Assembly (NCBI GenBank): GCA_009602725.1
Contig: WELB01000176.1
Span: 158,768 to 180,438 of the forward strand
DNA: 21,671 nucleotides
Source of the DNA: Spirogloea muscicola
Lineage: Eukaryota > Streptophyta > Zygnematophyceae > Spirogloeales > Spirogloeaceae
Direction: 5' to 3'
Shown: positions 1 through 10,199 of the stretch, piece by piece
How the letters are laid out: every line of letters starts with the position of its first letter
Position numbering within the stretch: the stretch's first letter is position 1
Position numbers and translations under genes: made by a program
The notes under the pieces: model-generated
The model's database searches: none
Told to the model about the DNA's origin: nothing
What the model saw: only the letters and a program-made list of their open reading frames with translations

Positions 1-2
1 GG

Positions 3-3000
3 CTGCTGCGCAACCTCGCCGGCCAGCTGGCGGCCGTCTACCGCGACGGCGGAGCTGCGGCGCCGCCGCGCGGCGGCCACCTCTACGGCGCCATCCGGGA
101 CGCGGTGCATCTCCAGGTCTGCCGCCTCCCCCTCCTTGACACTGAACCCTAAACTTTAAATCACAAACCCTCAGCCCAAAATCTTGCTCCCTGTATGGTC
201 TCATCAATTTGAACCTACTGCTGAAGTATTTCAACCACAACACATACAACTTCCTAGCGGTTTACTCTTACTCAGAAACTCACAATGTGCTGTACTTCAT
301 TGCCGAGTACCTATCAGATGACAGGACGCTTACCTTCCATGTCCTTGATGCTGATCTTACTACTTCCTCAGGACTTTCATAATCCTGGACATTGCCACAG
401 TCATTGATGGAATCAGAGTGGGTGTAAAACGCTTCCGGCTGATCTAGTGGGACTCGCGAGCGCTTGCGCAGACCGCCTTCGCGGCGCTGGCAAATGGGCT
501 CGGGATGCTCGCGACCATTGACGAGATTGTGCGCGCCAATGCAGCCATTGCCAGCGCGCCTGCCGCGCTTGTGAGGTCAGCTGACTGTTTGTCATGCAGC
601 ACACGCTCTTAGATTGAAATGTCAGGACCAAGGAAAGCAAGATCTCCAGAATGTGATGTCTTTCATCTAAAGGGAAAAGCTTTCAGTTAAGTTTCTAAGC
701 TCTCAAGATTCCATGCACTCAGAGACTGGGCCTAAGTGCGCGTGATTGCTTGGTGCCCCTCGTCCTCGCAATGTCAAGGAACCTCGATTCTTATGGCAGC
801 AAGAGACTAAGCGACACTCTCGCGTGGCCTGCAGGATGATGCAGTCGGCGCTGCTCGATCCCGCCGCACACAGCCTGCCGACAGGGAAGGTGGACGTGCT
901 GCTGCAGGTTGCGACAGACTGGGAGGCTGCGCGCCCAGGTTGCTTCCTGCAAGTAATCACACAGCGTGTGCAACCCCGGACCTAAGCTTGCCCTAGCTCT
1001 AGGAGGTGCGAGCTGCTTCTGCGAAGAGCATGGACAGTATGGCCTCTTTCTTTGTGGAGCTCTCATTTTGTCAGAGCAGCTGCAGCTGCAGCAGAGCTAT
1101 TCCTCAGCAATGTGCTTGGATCCTGCCTAGTGGTTGGTTCTTGAATCCTGCCTATGTATGTTGGACGTTTTGCTGGAGGGTTTTCACTAATTTCTCACAC
1201 AAAGCCAGGACCTTTTACGCGCTGAAATGGCCAGCGGTGCTTGCAAGAGGACTTCTCGGCTTGCTGTGATGGTGACAATGTCAAGTCCAACCGCCGCTTC
1301 CTGGACGAGCTCTCTCATCACATCCAGACGTCCCTGCACCAAGTCTGCGGCCGACTCGGTATTGTTTGATCCATAATCTCCAAAATTTTGCAAAGACAGC
1401 AAGCCAGCATAGAGTTGGATGCTATGGATTGCGAGTACTTGGCTTCTGCACTAGCAATAAGGTAGAGAAGAAATGAAGGACGCCATCTCCGGGCTTGACA
1501 GAAGCAGCGCACTTTGAAGCCGGCTTTTCAGATGGCCACTTCTATTGTTGGATCCTGAATTGGTGCAGGCACATACAAGGAACGCTTCGATGACAGGAGT
1601 CAGCTGCCGGGGCTGCTCGCCTCGTACGCCCTCCATGCATGGCTTGCAGGTGCGCTTCTGGCAGGGCGGCCTTGTGAAGACCCACCAGCACCACATCGGC
1701 CAGGCCAGCTGCACGAACATCATAGTGAACATTAACCTTGTGTGTTTTCTGAACAAGCAGTCTCGACAAAGTTGGCCACTGGAACTCATGACATTGGATG
1801 CGTGCTTGACAGGCAAAGCGCCCAACAGGAAGTTGAGCCGGGCGACCCATGAGGCCTGCGCCAGGGTGCCGCTCGTGCACGTCTTCAGTGGCGTGGCGTT
1901 GCGTCCTGCAGCCCTCCTGAAGGCCCATCTCCCGCCGTGGGTGGCCGCCACGGCCTCTCCCAAGGAGCTCCCTGAGGACGCCTTTCTATCTGCTGCTAAA
2001 GAGCTCCTGCACCAGCTCGCAGAGGGCCTTCCCAGGTGCAGTAGTCTCCTTTTGGACCTTAGATCCTGCACCTTGATGCTTTGTTCACTAGGCCCTTTTA
2101 GTCTCGGACGTTGTGTCTTCTTCTCCGGTCCTGCGTGAGGTTTGGTTGAGCTCAGATTGCAGATCTCTGAGTATCTTCATCTCCAGATGACGAGTCCCTC
2201 TTGAGCATCGCGTATCATCATCTCTTCTATTTGGGATCTGACTAGAATGACATTGACATAAACGGGAGGAAGAACTTTCAGCATGTGATTTAGTCCATTG
2301 AGTGATAGGTCAATGTCAGAGACTGATCTGTTTCCTTACGGGCGGGGGTGGTGTCAGCCTTGTGCAAGCACTGAGGGCAGAACTTTGTCCGTGGCTCGTC
2401 ACAATGGCCACCCCAATATCGTCAAAGGTCAGACCAGATTTTGGCAAGCTACAGCATTCCTGCTCTTGCAGCTTGGCAAACCCCTCCGTCTGAAGCTCTT
2501 GGCCTTGACCATGTAAAAGCACGTGTATGTTCGTGTGCAGTATGATCGTGTGCAGAAACCCACCAAGGTCTGTGCAATTGACCGCCTGAAGCTCCTGGAG
2601 GAGGTGAGGACTCTCTTTCAATGGCTGCTGTCATGACAAGCTGTTGCATTAGGTCGGTGGTATGTGGTACGCAGCTTGAAGGGTTGCACTTATGCCATTC
2701 CTCAACTAGCATGGTCGTCGCCAGGTAACAATCTGACCTTATGCTAGCTACTGTGACCTGGGATAAGGGTCATGCATTCACATGTGCAGGGACTTACAAG
2801 AGCAACTCGCATTCATCACCTCCTCCGGTTGGTCATTGACCTGCATGTTGCTCTTGAGGTACGGCACCGACTTACCTGCCAAAGACAGAGCCAGAGCCGA
2901 ACTAAAGTGTATCCTAGCAACTTCTCAAGCTAGCAATAAGCGTGAGCAGGCTTGATAAATTTTTATGCATATGTACAGCTTGCCCTCTGCAACAACTCTC

Positions 3001-6000
3001 ACTTTGCCTTGGGGTACGTGTGCATCTACAGGTTGCTGTGTCCAAGGATGATGTTGGGCTTTTCTGCGAGCTCGCTGAGATGCTCAAGGCAGGTCATTGC
3101 TCCGAGCATTGTATACCCACTCAAGCATCTCCCACATCCAGCATCTTCATTTGTGATATGCAAGGGGATACTGGTCATTGTGCACATTCTAAGTAGGGAA
3201 GCAACCTGTCATCATGTTCTTGTCTTATCACGAAGGAGACAGAGGGTCTTTGATGCTCTGAGACTAGGAGGTGAAGAATTGTTCTGCAAAGAAGGCATCA
3301 CATTGTCATGACTTGACAAATATATCTCATTAATCAGGTTTCGATCCTGATGACTAAACTTCAAGCTCGTACACCGAACCTGCAGGCTAGTGAGGCTGCA
3401 TATAAGGGGCCTGGACTGACCATTGGGGTCGGATTGGGCTCCATGATTCACTCAATGCATGAGCACATGAGGGACATGCTGTCCATCTTGAAGGTCAGTT
3501 CTACCTTGCGCATGCCTATAACACTCCCTCAAATGTGAACAGCTAACTCAAAGACTGTGATGGATATATAAGATGCGGATATTAGATGCTAACAAACTTA
3601 GAGATTAATGGCAATCAACCATCCAGTATAGCTATATGGTTACCAGATTTTGGTGGTCGTTGTTGAACATATCATTGCAAGACATGGCTCCTGCATGCTT
3701 CTGCAGGACGCTTTCCAAGTCGAGCTCAACTCAATAACGGCTAACAGCAGCGATGGCTCCTTCTTCTCTTCTTTCAAAAGTACGGGTATAGCTGAGGCTA
3801 CCTACAAAAGACGAGTTGTGGAATTTTTGCTGCTTACACACTGCTTGATGCTGTAGCCTCATATACTTCCTGGCTGCGCCAGCTTAGATGCACTAGTGCC
3901 CGTAAATCAAGACGAGGTCATCACACTGTGACAACCCTGTGTGTCCAATGAAGCAGGGAACAAAGGAGCGGACATGAAACTGCTGGATGCCCATGCTGCG
4001 GTCCGCCCTCCCTCCTTCTGCTCCTGGGTCCTTCCCTGGCTAATTTATTGGTTGACTTTGATCTAGGCAACACAGGAGATTGTGATTGAGTAGAACAGCT
4101 TCCCAAAGCTTCTCAAGTCGTAGTTGTCTTAGATGATAATTACCTTGAGGTCAGCAGCCAATACTTTGAGCAATCTGTGCACCCACTACCGTGTATGCTT
4201 CATCATGCAACTTGGCAGGGCTTGATGCGTCGAGCATGCTAAGTGCAACGACCTTGAGTCGGGAGCTTGTGGTTGAAATGCGTGACACCACATGCCGTGA
4301 GTGGCTGCAGGTCAGCATCTCCATGGAGGTACTGAAGGGCTGCGCCAGCCCTGTTTCTCAGGCGACCCTCGGGCTGACCCTGGATATAGTCACCGGGCTT
4401 GTAAGTGATGTCTGCCTTGCCCTGCGCCTCGCTGACCCTCGACTGGAGACAGGTGGTTGTATCTTTAGAGTAACTCACACCTTGAAGATTTACACTTGTC
4501 ATGCACTGGTTGACGATGGCAACAACTTCTTGGTAGCACAGTCATGGGTCCTGAGTGCCTCATCAATGATTCGTGCAGTCCAGGAACCAAGGGGTGTATG
4601 GGGCTGTATGTCAGTTGTTTGTCTTGGCATCTAATTTAGATAAACATGAAGAAATGCATTACAAGGACGGAAACGTGACTAGAGGTTCTAACGCTAATTG
4701 GTTGATCAGTCAAATGGAATACCTGATGATGCATTTCAATTGCTACTGGAACTTTCTATTCTTTCAAGAATTGACACACAAGGATGGCTGGCAAGCAAGC
4801 ATGACACAGTGACACGGCTGTTCCTTGCATCCATGCAGAGGCAAGGCAAGGACCAAGGATTGGTGGAGCTCCAGGACTGCGCCCAGCTGCTGGAGTGCGT
4901 TGCGGAGCTGACGCAGCGCACGGAGGACGCCACCGACTGCTCCTTCCTGTTGTGGCACACGGAGATGCTCGCCACGTCCCTTGCATCACTTTACTCCAGC
5001 CCTCTGAGAGCCGGAAAGATCAAGTCAGTCACGTTCTGTTGCCCTCAGCTCCTTGCCGTCAGCTCCTTGCTCCAAAACAAGTTACTCAAGATTGCGCCTA
5101 TCATTTGGAAGCCTGACTCCAAAGATAATTTCAACAACACAAGCCACAGAGCTCACTATGTACGCTTGCTCTGGGCGGCTTGCACTTGGCTCCCATCATT
5201 AATGGAGATAACAACCCAAACAATAGTACAATAGTTACGCAGTCTGTGCTAAGGCGCCTGCGCGTGGCAGCCACGTCTTGCTGGCCTACTTGGATGGCGT
5301 GCGGATGCTACGGTCTGGGGGTGCTGATATGATCACCATCAAGGACTATGTGGACTTGATTGACAAGACGCTTACTCATGTACGTGCTGAATGTGCCTTC
5401 AAAACCTGGTTAGACAACGGGCCACCGTGTCTTGCATATGAAGCTGAAATCTAGGCTGGCAATGGATTGGGTGTTTGTGAGTGTGATAGAGCTCGCTATT
5501 AAGGCCTCGACAAAGCTTGGCTCCTGCACGTTCAAAGAGTATCAGTGTCGTGTCGAAGTCATTTGCCTTCTGCATTTGCTTTCACGTATGTGTCCACGCA
5601 GACCTGCAGCAGCACAACTTTGTTCAATTGTCCTGGCTAATTGTGCAAGTAGTGACACACGTTTATGCCTTCAGGAGGTCATTGAGCCACTGTGCCACGA
5701 TGTGGAGACCGACTTGCGCCTGCATGTCCATTCTGCTCGCATCAGCGGTGCTGTGACTGTCAACCCGACCAAGGTAGGATGGTACAAGTGGCTATATGAC
5801 TTTTCTACTTGCCTTGCCTTTGGTTGATATAGACGCAGTCTTGTCCCATCTGCTTGCCACCCTCTCATGCGAGGTCTGCTGGATTAACGTGCACGGTCAT
5901 TTTCTGCTTGCCAACTGCCCTGCCTGTCTTCCTTCGTATGACGTTGTCCGCAAATAAAGCAATAGCATTGCAATCCGTGCCTGCCTTGCACAATGGGTTG

Positions 6001-9000
6001 GAACATCTTCATCTCTTTGATACCTCAATTTGTGTCTTTACGTTCATCTGTCCAGACGGGGATCCGAGATCTAGCCTGGTTCACTCAGATGTCGCCGTTT
6101 TGGCTGGCCGGCAAGCGGGTCTGCACCAAAGCGAGGGTGGAGTCCTACTTGGATTCTTCCTTCTACAATCACTGCGCTGTGGCCCTCCATAACTGGAAGG
6201 TCAGCTCTCAAAGACAAGAGTTCTGGATAACAGAGCATGCTGATGGGCTTTGACAAGGCAACTCCTTATTGCTGAGCTTTTTCCTGCCTTTGCAAATACC
6301 TGTCGGATTATTGTGCTACTTTGTGAGCTTGAACATCTGATTCATTGCCGAGCAGACATACGAGGAAATGCACCAGCTCGCGAGAGAAAAGTACGGGCTC
6401 ACCTTGGCCGACGTAGAGCTTCCAGGGCACACGCAGGAGCAAGGCATGGACGTCCTGGAGGTCATGCGTAATGTGCACCTCTTTGCTGCCAACTTTTGTT
6501 ACAACGTCATCCTTCAGGTGCTTCTATCAAGCACAAACATCACTTGCATTTGGGGCACTACAAGTCAGCAGCGAAATCCCCATATTTCCTCTGCAGAGAT
6601 TCACAAACTTACTATATCAATAGTATCAGACATCTGGCATGTCAGAAGCTGCACACTTGCAACCAGTGCAGCTGCTTGCACAAGGCTATGTGCAAGCAGC
6701 CCTGGAAGGTGAAAGCCAAGTCCATGGCAGGTACATCCTCACTTCCAATTGGCACTTGATGACAGCTCTTTGTGGAGAAAGTGAGCAAGGCTCAAGACCG
6801 CAAGCACGTGGGGATTCTCACTGTCCACCATGTAGCAAATTCTGTTCGAGCACATGGAGCTGGCATCATTACCACCACTGTCAACTTTGCTTACCAGGTG
6901 TGCCTTGACTGCTACTGTCATATGCTGATTGACGCTCTTGATAAGTCAATAAGTGCAGTCCTCTGTGCTACAACGGCTGGCCAATCCATGAGCTGCTCAA
7001 GGCAGACAAGCATCAGCATGTTGGACCTGTGTTTCATTGCACGAAATTAGACTTTGCAAATTGCTTCTCCGTATACTTATTCACTGTAAATGAGTTGGAT
7101 GGGGTACATTTCTTTGTGTAACTTACGAGCAACAACATTGTGCATCCCAGTTTTTGGCGAGGAAGTTTGTGATATTCTCACAATTCCTATATGATGACCA
7201 CGTCAAGTCGCGGATAGTCAAGGAAGTACGGTTCTGGAAGGGTGCCACTGGGGCACCAGGACAAGGAAAAGGCCGAAGGCGCAAAGAATACCCATTTGGC
7301 CGGGCCGAAAGTTTTGATGAGGTAACTGAAAGGCATTATGCATGTCGACTGTCCTTCGTCTCCGAGCTGATTCCGCATAATTTGCTGAGTGCACATGCCT
7401 TCTGCAATTTGAGATGCTCCCACAGCATTGGTCAAGGGAGAAGCATCTGCGCTGATGGCCTATCCCATTGGATGTTTGCTGCAGAACATGGCGAAGCTAG
7501 GGCTGGCAGACGACGGGCATAATTTCCTTGGCCGCTTCCGCCAGCTCATCACTGAGATGGGCAATACACTGGCACTCGTGCGCCTTGTGAGCTCCGGCAT
7601 GCTTCAACGTGGCCACGCCTCTGCCTCGTCTGTCCTTGCACCCAGCCCGCGCTCAGTGTCAACTTGTTTGTGCACAGTCCTTATCACACTTGTGTATGGG
7701 CTTTAATCAAGCCTGCTCAGTTGGTGTACCGATGACGCCTCTTGATAGCAATGTAAAGCGTCAGAAGTTGTGACCAGTCTAAGCGAGGTCATACATGGGC
7801 ATTTTGGGTCTGCTAGTATATCTGCAGACAAGAAGCTGTCACCTCACGTTATGAATAATGAAAAGTGCTGCTTCTATAACAGATTCATTCCGGGCTTGTA
7901 TGAGAGTTACTTATATCAGGACAACGTGCAAAGAGCTGGAATGACAAGTGAGACTGTGGAGGCTGCCAAGATCCTGGACACTGCTATGCAGAATCTACGT
8001 TCCAGCATGTCGGCAGAGCCCACACAATACTTCCAATTACTTGTGGATGTCTACGCTCAGGTTCTTTTGGCGCTCCTTGCTCATCCTGCCTTTGCACAAT
8101 CTCTGTGAGATGGCTTAGTGCAAACAGAGTTAAATTTCTTCAATTGCTTCAAGTGCTTAGTGTCCCTCAGAAAAGGGGTCGTCCAAGAAGCAGTTGAGAA
8201 GCTGGCAATGTTGGTCATCCGTTCGTCTGAGGTGGCAGCTGATCGGGGTCTTTGCTTGGTCATCCTCAGACATTACGAAGCCCTGAGAGCAGCCATCTGA
8301 GGGACTTCTACCTCACTGTTCCAGCTCTTACTGTGAATGCGGTCAACTCCATCCTGGAAGGGCGAGAACAGCTTAGCAGGAGGAGGGGGGATGCATCAAG
8401 TACCACACTTGCAGATGACGGCTTTATGCTTGGAGTTGCATACATTCTGAGGGTCAGAAGTCGACCAGCTCCCCGCTTAGCATGCAATTTTAACTACCAG
8501 GATTCGTTTTCCTTATGGCCTGCTGCTGCAGGCCTGTCTCAATCAGGAAATTTGGGTGCTGAGTTGGGATTGCCACGTCGTGGAAAAGTCATGAGCACGT
8601 GTATCTGCCTCTGCACTTGCAGGTATTGCAGCAGGAGAAAGTTTTCGCTGCGCTGCACTGGTTCCAGTCGGTTTCTTCGCACTTTGACATGCAAGTGGCG
8701 CAGATCCATGAAACCATTGAGGGGGACAGCACAGGTAGTGGCATGATGGGCCTGCAGATGTGGAGCTGGAAGGTGGCCTCCACATCTGTTGAGGAGGTTC
8801 AGAAGCTGGAGCTGGTGAGTGCCTGCTCACCTTTTCCATCCTCCATCCTTTTCTGGATTCCCTCGCTCTTGTCAAGATGTTGGGCACTGTTGGGCTTTAA
8901 GCATGTGCACTGTGCTTGTTGAGGTTGCCTGAAGACCATAGATATCGTAAATTTGTGTCTTTAGCTTCTAAACATGTGGCATATTGTCGCAGTGTCAACT

Positions 9001-9244
9001 TTCTTGAGCATGCTAGTAGTTGCAAGCAATGCTCAGGCCAAATAATGCTGAGAGTTTGCAAAGTCGTGGACAACATCTTCACAAAGCGTCCTCCTCTTCC
9101 GTGTGTTATGGAGTGTTGTTGAGATCTTTGACTGACACATTGACGACCTGCTCTGTACAGAGCATGGAGAGGTTGAGGTCCGTCAGAAGTGAGTACGAGT
9201 ACCTGCAGAATACGTTCACCATAGCAAGCACGCTCCTTCGCTGA
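3..9244 (+). CDS. WASHC4: WASH complex subunit 4 (SWIP) orthologue, 5'-partial, about 25 exons
   Basis: SWIP is the large scaffold of the WASH complex, which activates Arp2/3 on endosomes. Proposed exons: 3-116, 472-575, 835-907, 1003-1036 (weak), 1248-1358, 1569-1649, 1813-2035, 2358-2427, 2541-2603, 2790-2858, 3032-3088, 3386-3493, about 4266-4400 (weak start), 4839-5023, 5271-5379, 5675-5773, 6056-6199, 6356-6517, 6766-6897, 7151-7321, 7485-7627 (weak donor), 7883-8060, 8270-8452, 8623-8814, 9161-9244. They total 3024 nt (1007 codons plus stop) with compatible phases. Blocks that match the animal protein in order include ETDLRLHVHSAR, SYLDSSFYNHCAVALHNW, EQGMDVLEVMRNVHLF, HHVANSVRAHGAGI, TTTVNFAYQ, QFLYDDHVKSRIVKEVRF, RFRQLITEMGN, HLRDFYLTVPALTVN, DDGFMLGVAYIL and LHWFQSV. 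Roughly the first 160-170 residues lie outside the window, and the long acidic C-terminal tail of animals is absent. The family call is strong; individual weak exons are not. Confidence 0.92.
146..382 (+). pseudogene. protein-like open stretch inside WASHC4 intron 1, family unknown
   Basis: An open frame of 78 codons, bounded by TGA at 143-145 and TAA at 380-382, has no ATG but natural-looking amino-acid composition, including KYFNHNTYNFLAVYSYSETH and FIAEYLSDDRTLTFHVLDAD. A continuation in a shifted frame follows (ILDIATVIDGIRVGVKRF, about 384-440). It is not WASHC4: the flanking exons join without it (HLQ to TAFAALANG). Frame change, missing start and intronic position suggest a decayed fragment of an inserted gene or mobile element. 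I do not recognise the family. Confidence 0.4.
1003..1036 (+). other. WASHC4: candidate small exon 4 of WASHC4
   Basis: The exon ending at 907 closes in phase 0 and the clear exon at 1248 needs one preceding base, so an exon of length 3n+1 is required between them. This 34-nt piece follows a good acceptor (pyrimidine-rich, ending CTCTAG) and ends at a GTATGG donor, satisfying the phase. Its peptide (EVRAASAKSMD) shows little similarity to the animal sequence, so the choice rests on phase and splice sites only. Confidence 0.35.
2526..2555 (+). repeat. 15-bp tandem duplication creating two adjacent splice acceptors
   Basis: TATGTTCGTGTGCAG (2526-2540) is followed directly by TATGATCGTGTGCAG (2541-2555), with one mismatch. 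Both end in TGTGCAG and either can serve as acceptor for the exon ending at 2603. Because 15 is a multiple of three, use of one or the other keeps the frame and adds or removes five residues (YDRVQ). Confidence 0.75.
3089..3385 (+). other. WASHC4: GC-AG intron in WASHC4
   Basis: The exon ending CTCAAG at 3088 is followed by GCAGGT and joins in frame to the exon starting at 3386 after CCTGCAG. The join reads EMLK then ASEAAYKG, matching the animal order LLKAIEHMFY. The nearby GT at 3093 would leave phase 1, and joining it to 3386 gives an immediate stop (GGC TAG). The GC donor is therefore preferred. Confidence 0.65.
3494..4265 (+). other. longest WASHC4 intron region, possibly hiding a microexon
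   Basis: No convincing long exon is seen between the exon ending at 3493 and the one starting near 4266. The animal protein has about five more residues here. A 12-nt segment at 3708-3719, preceded by TCTGCAG and followed by GTCGAG, would add DAFQ in phase 0 on both sides. A longer open stretch follows (to about 3850) but resembles nothing in SWIP. Confidence 0.25.
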
Positions 9245-9490
9245 ATTCAGTGGCCTGTACATGGAACCAGTAGTTGACTACACAATCAAGTATGTCCGTT
9301 ACATAATTAGAAATCTTGTTTTACATCATATTCACAATTGGCTCCACGTCACACAGAGGGCCAAGCTTAAGGGCAGCTCTGCCAAGTTGGCAGTGTGCTA
9401 GGCGTAGCCACCACAGTGTCTGCAGCTTAGACAGCTGCAAACATTGGGCAAAGGAGCTTGCCTAATGGGCAATCCTTATGAGGAGCCAGT
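9245..9490. other. spacer downstream of WASHC4, no gene seen
   Basis: Low-complexity-free sequence between the WASHC4 stop and the first repeat. There is no plus-strand TGTAA polyadenylation signal here, so the transcript end cannot be placed. An imperfect inverted repeat around CTGCAGCTTAGACAGCTGCA (9419-9438) is the only visible structure. Confidence 0.5.
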
Positions 9491-9535
9491 CTCAGGGACA
9501 ATAACTATATCTTGGGTCGAGATAGCTCCAAAATA

Positions 9536-9640
9536 GGACTTTTCTGGTAGAGGGCGATGGCTGTGATTGGCCAGCCCAGATTAAAGAACGAACTAAACTC
9601 GAAGGGCCAGAAAAGGGAGGTCCGAGAGAGGTCTCGACAA
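9536..9640 (-). repeat. hairpin repeat, inverted copy
   Basis: Read on the minus strand this gives TCTGGGCTGGCCAATCACAG followed by CCATCGCCCTCTACC, the same motif found repeatedly on the plus strand between 10200 and 12460. It is flanked by a CCCTTTTCTGGCCC stretch resembling the sequence before the 10238 copy. It lies upstream of, and in opposite orientation to, the decayed retroelement copy at 9858. Confidence 0.65.
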
Positions 9641-9857
9641 GTGGCACAAGGCTAGATAGCCCCCTTGAGGCCCAGTATGGCGAAGTAGCTGTACCTGTGA
9701 AGTCATCGCCAGTGCTCCAAAGGACAGTGGCCCCTTGGCCATCTTGGCCTGGACCTCCCTTCTTGCTGATGGTTTGCGAAGCAGCTAATAACTGACGCCA
9801 AGAACAATCTCCTCGGGCTCCCGGGTTGCTATGACAAGTGCCGCCCTGGGCAAAGAA

Positions 9858-10190
9858 GTGATATATGCTGATTATCCGAGAGAGGACGACTTCTTCCCCC
9901 TCGCCATCGATGTCCACGGAGCGAGTTCGGCGCTTGGTGGCTCGAGCTCCTGCACCGGCTCTCGCGCAGCGCTGTGTCCCGACGTCACCCCGGGATCAGG
10001 CTGACTTCAACGCGGCAGGCTCTCTGGCCCAGATATCAAATGCGCCTGTCAGCCTCGCTGCGGCGGTCAATGGCACGCGCGTTGCATCTGCATGCCAGTT
10101 GCGCTTGGCTGCAGCATCTGGCTCTGGCCAGGGGACCCGCCACCCGGAGACTAGTTTCTCTGACCTGCGGCTGCTCAAGAGGGGATACTG
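9858..10190 (+). pseudogene. decayed retroelement ORF 3' end
   Basis: Three blocks in three frames follow the order seen in the better copies near 19-21 kb. YADYPREDDFFPLAIDVHG (from about 9864) corresponds to HYHDHPRGDHLYPCAMDIYG. RYQMRLSASLRRSMARALHL (about 10030) corresponds to YYRMRLSLSLQRSQALDLHQ. TSFSDLRLLKRGY (about 10152-10188) corresponds to the C-terminal LSDLFVLTRGY, but the stop is replaced by TGC. At least two frameshifts make it non-functional. The pattern resembles the region downstream of the reverse transcriptase domain in algal non-LTR elements; that family link is inferred, since no reverse transcriptase motif lies in the window. Confidence 0.6.
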
Positions 10191-10199
10191 CGCTTTCCC

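Noticed and set aside
147-156. CCCTAAA, telomere-like heptamer
   Set aside because: A single occurrence without repetition.
1451-2071. 206-codon minus-strand ORF opposite WASHC4
   Set aside because: It is antisense to exons with clear SWIP similarity on the plus strand and has no recognisable motif.
1545-2138. Uninterrupted 197-codon plus-strand ORF
   Set aside because: Only its 1813-2035 part is SWIP-like; the exon at 1569-1649 is read in another frame and an intron separates them.
2457-2516. LGKPLRLKLLALTM followed by TAA, first taken as a SWIP exon with an in-frame stop
   Set aside because: Later alignment placed this part of SWIP in the exons at 2790 and 3032, so the stretch is intronic and no stop needs explaining.
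3330-3350. TTTCGATCC resembling a tRNA T-loop
   Set aside because: No acceptor, D or anticodon arms could be found around it.
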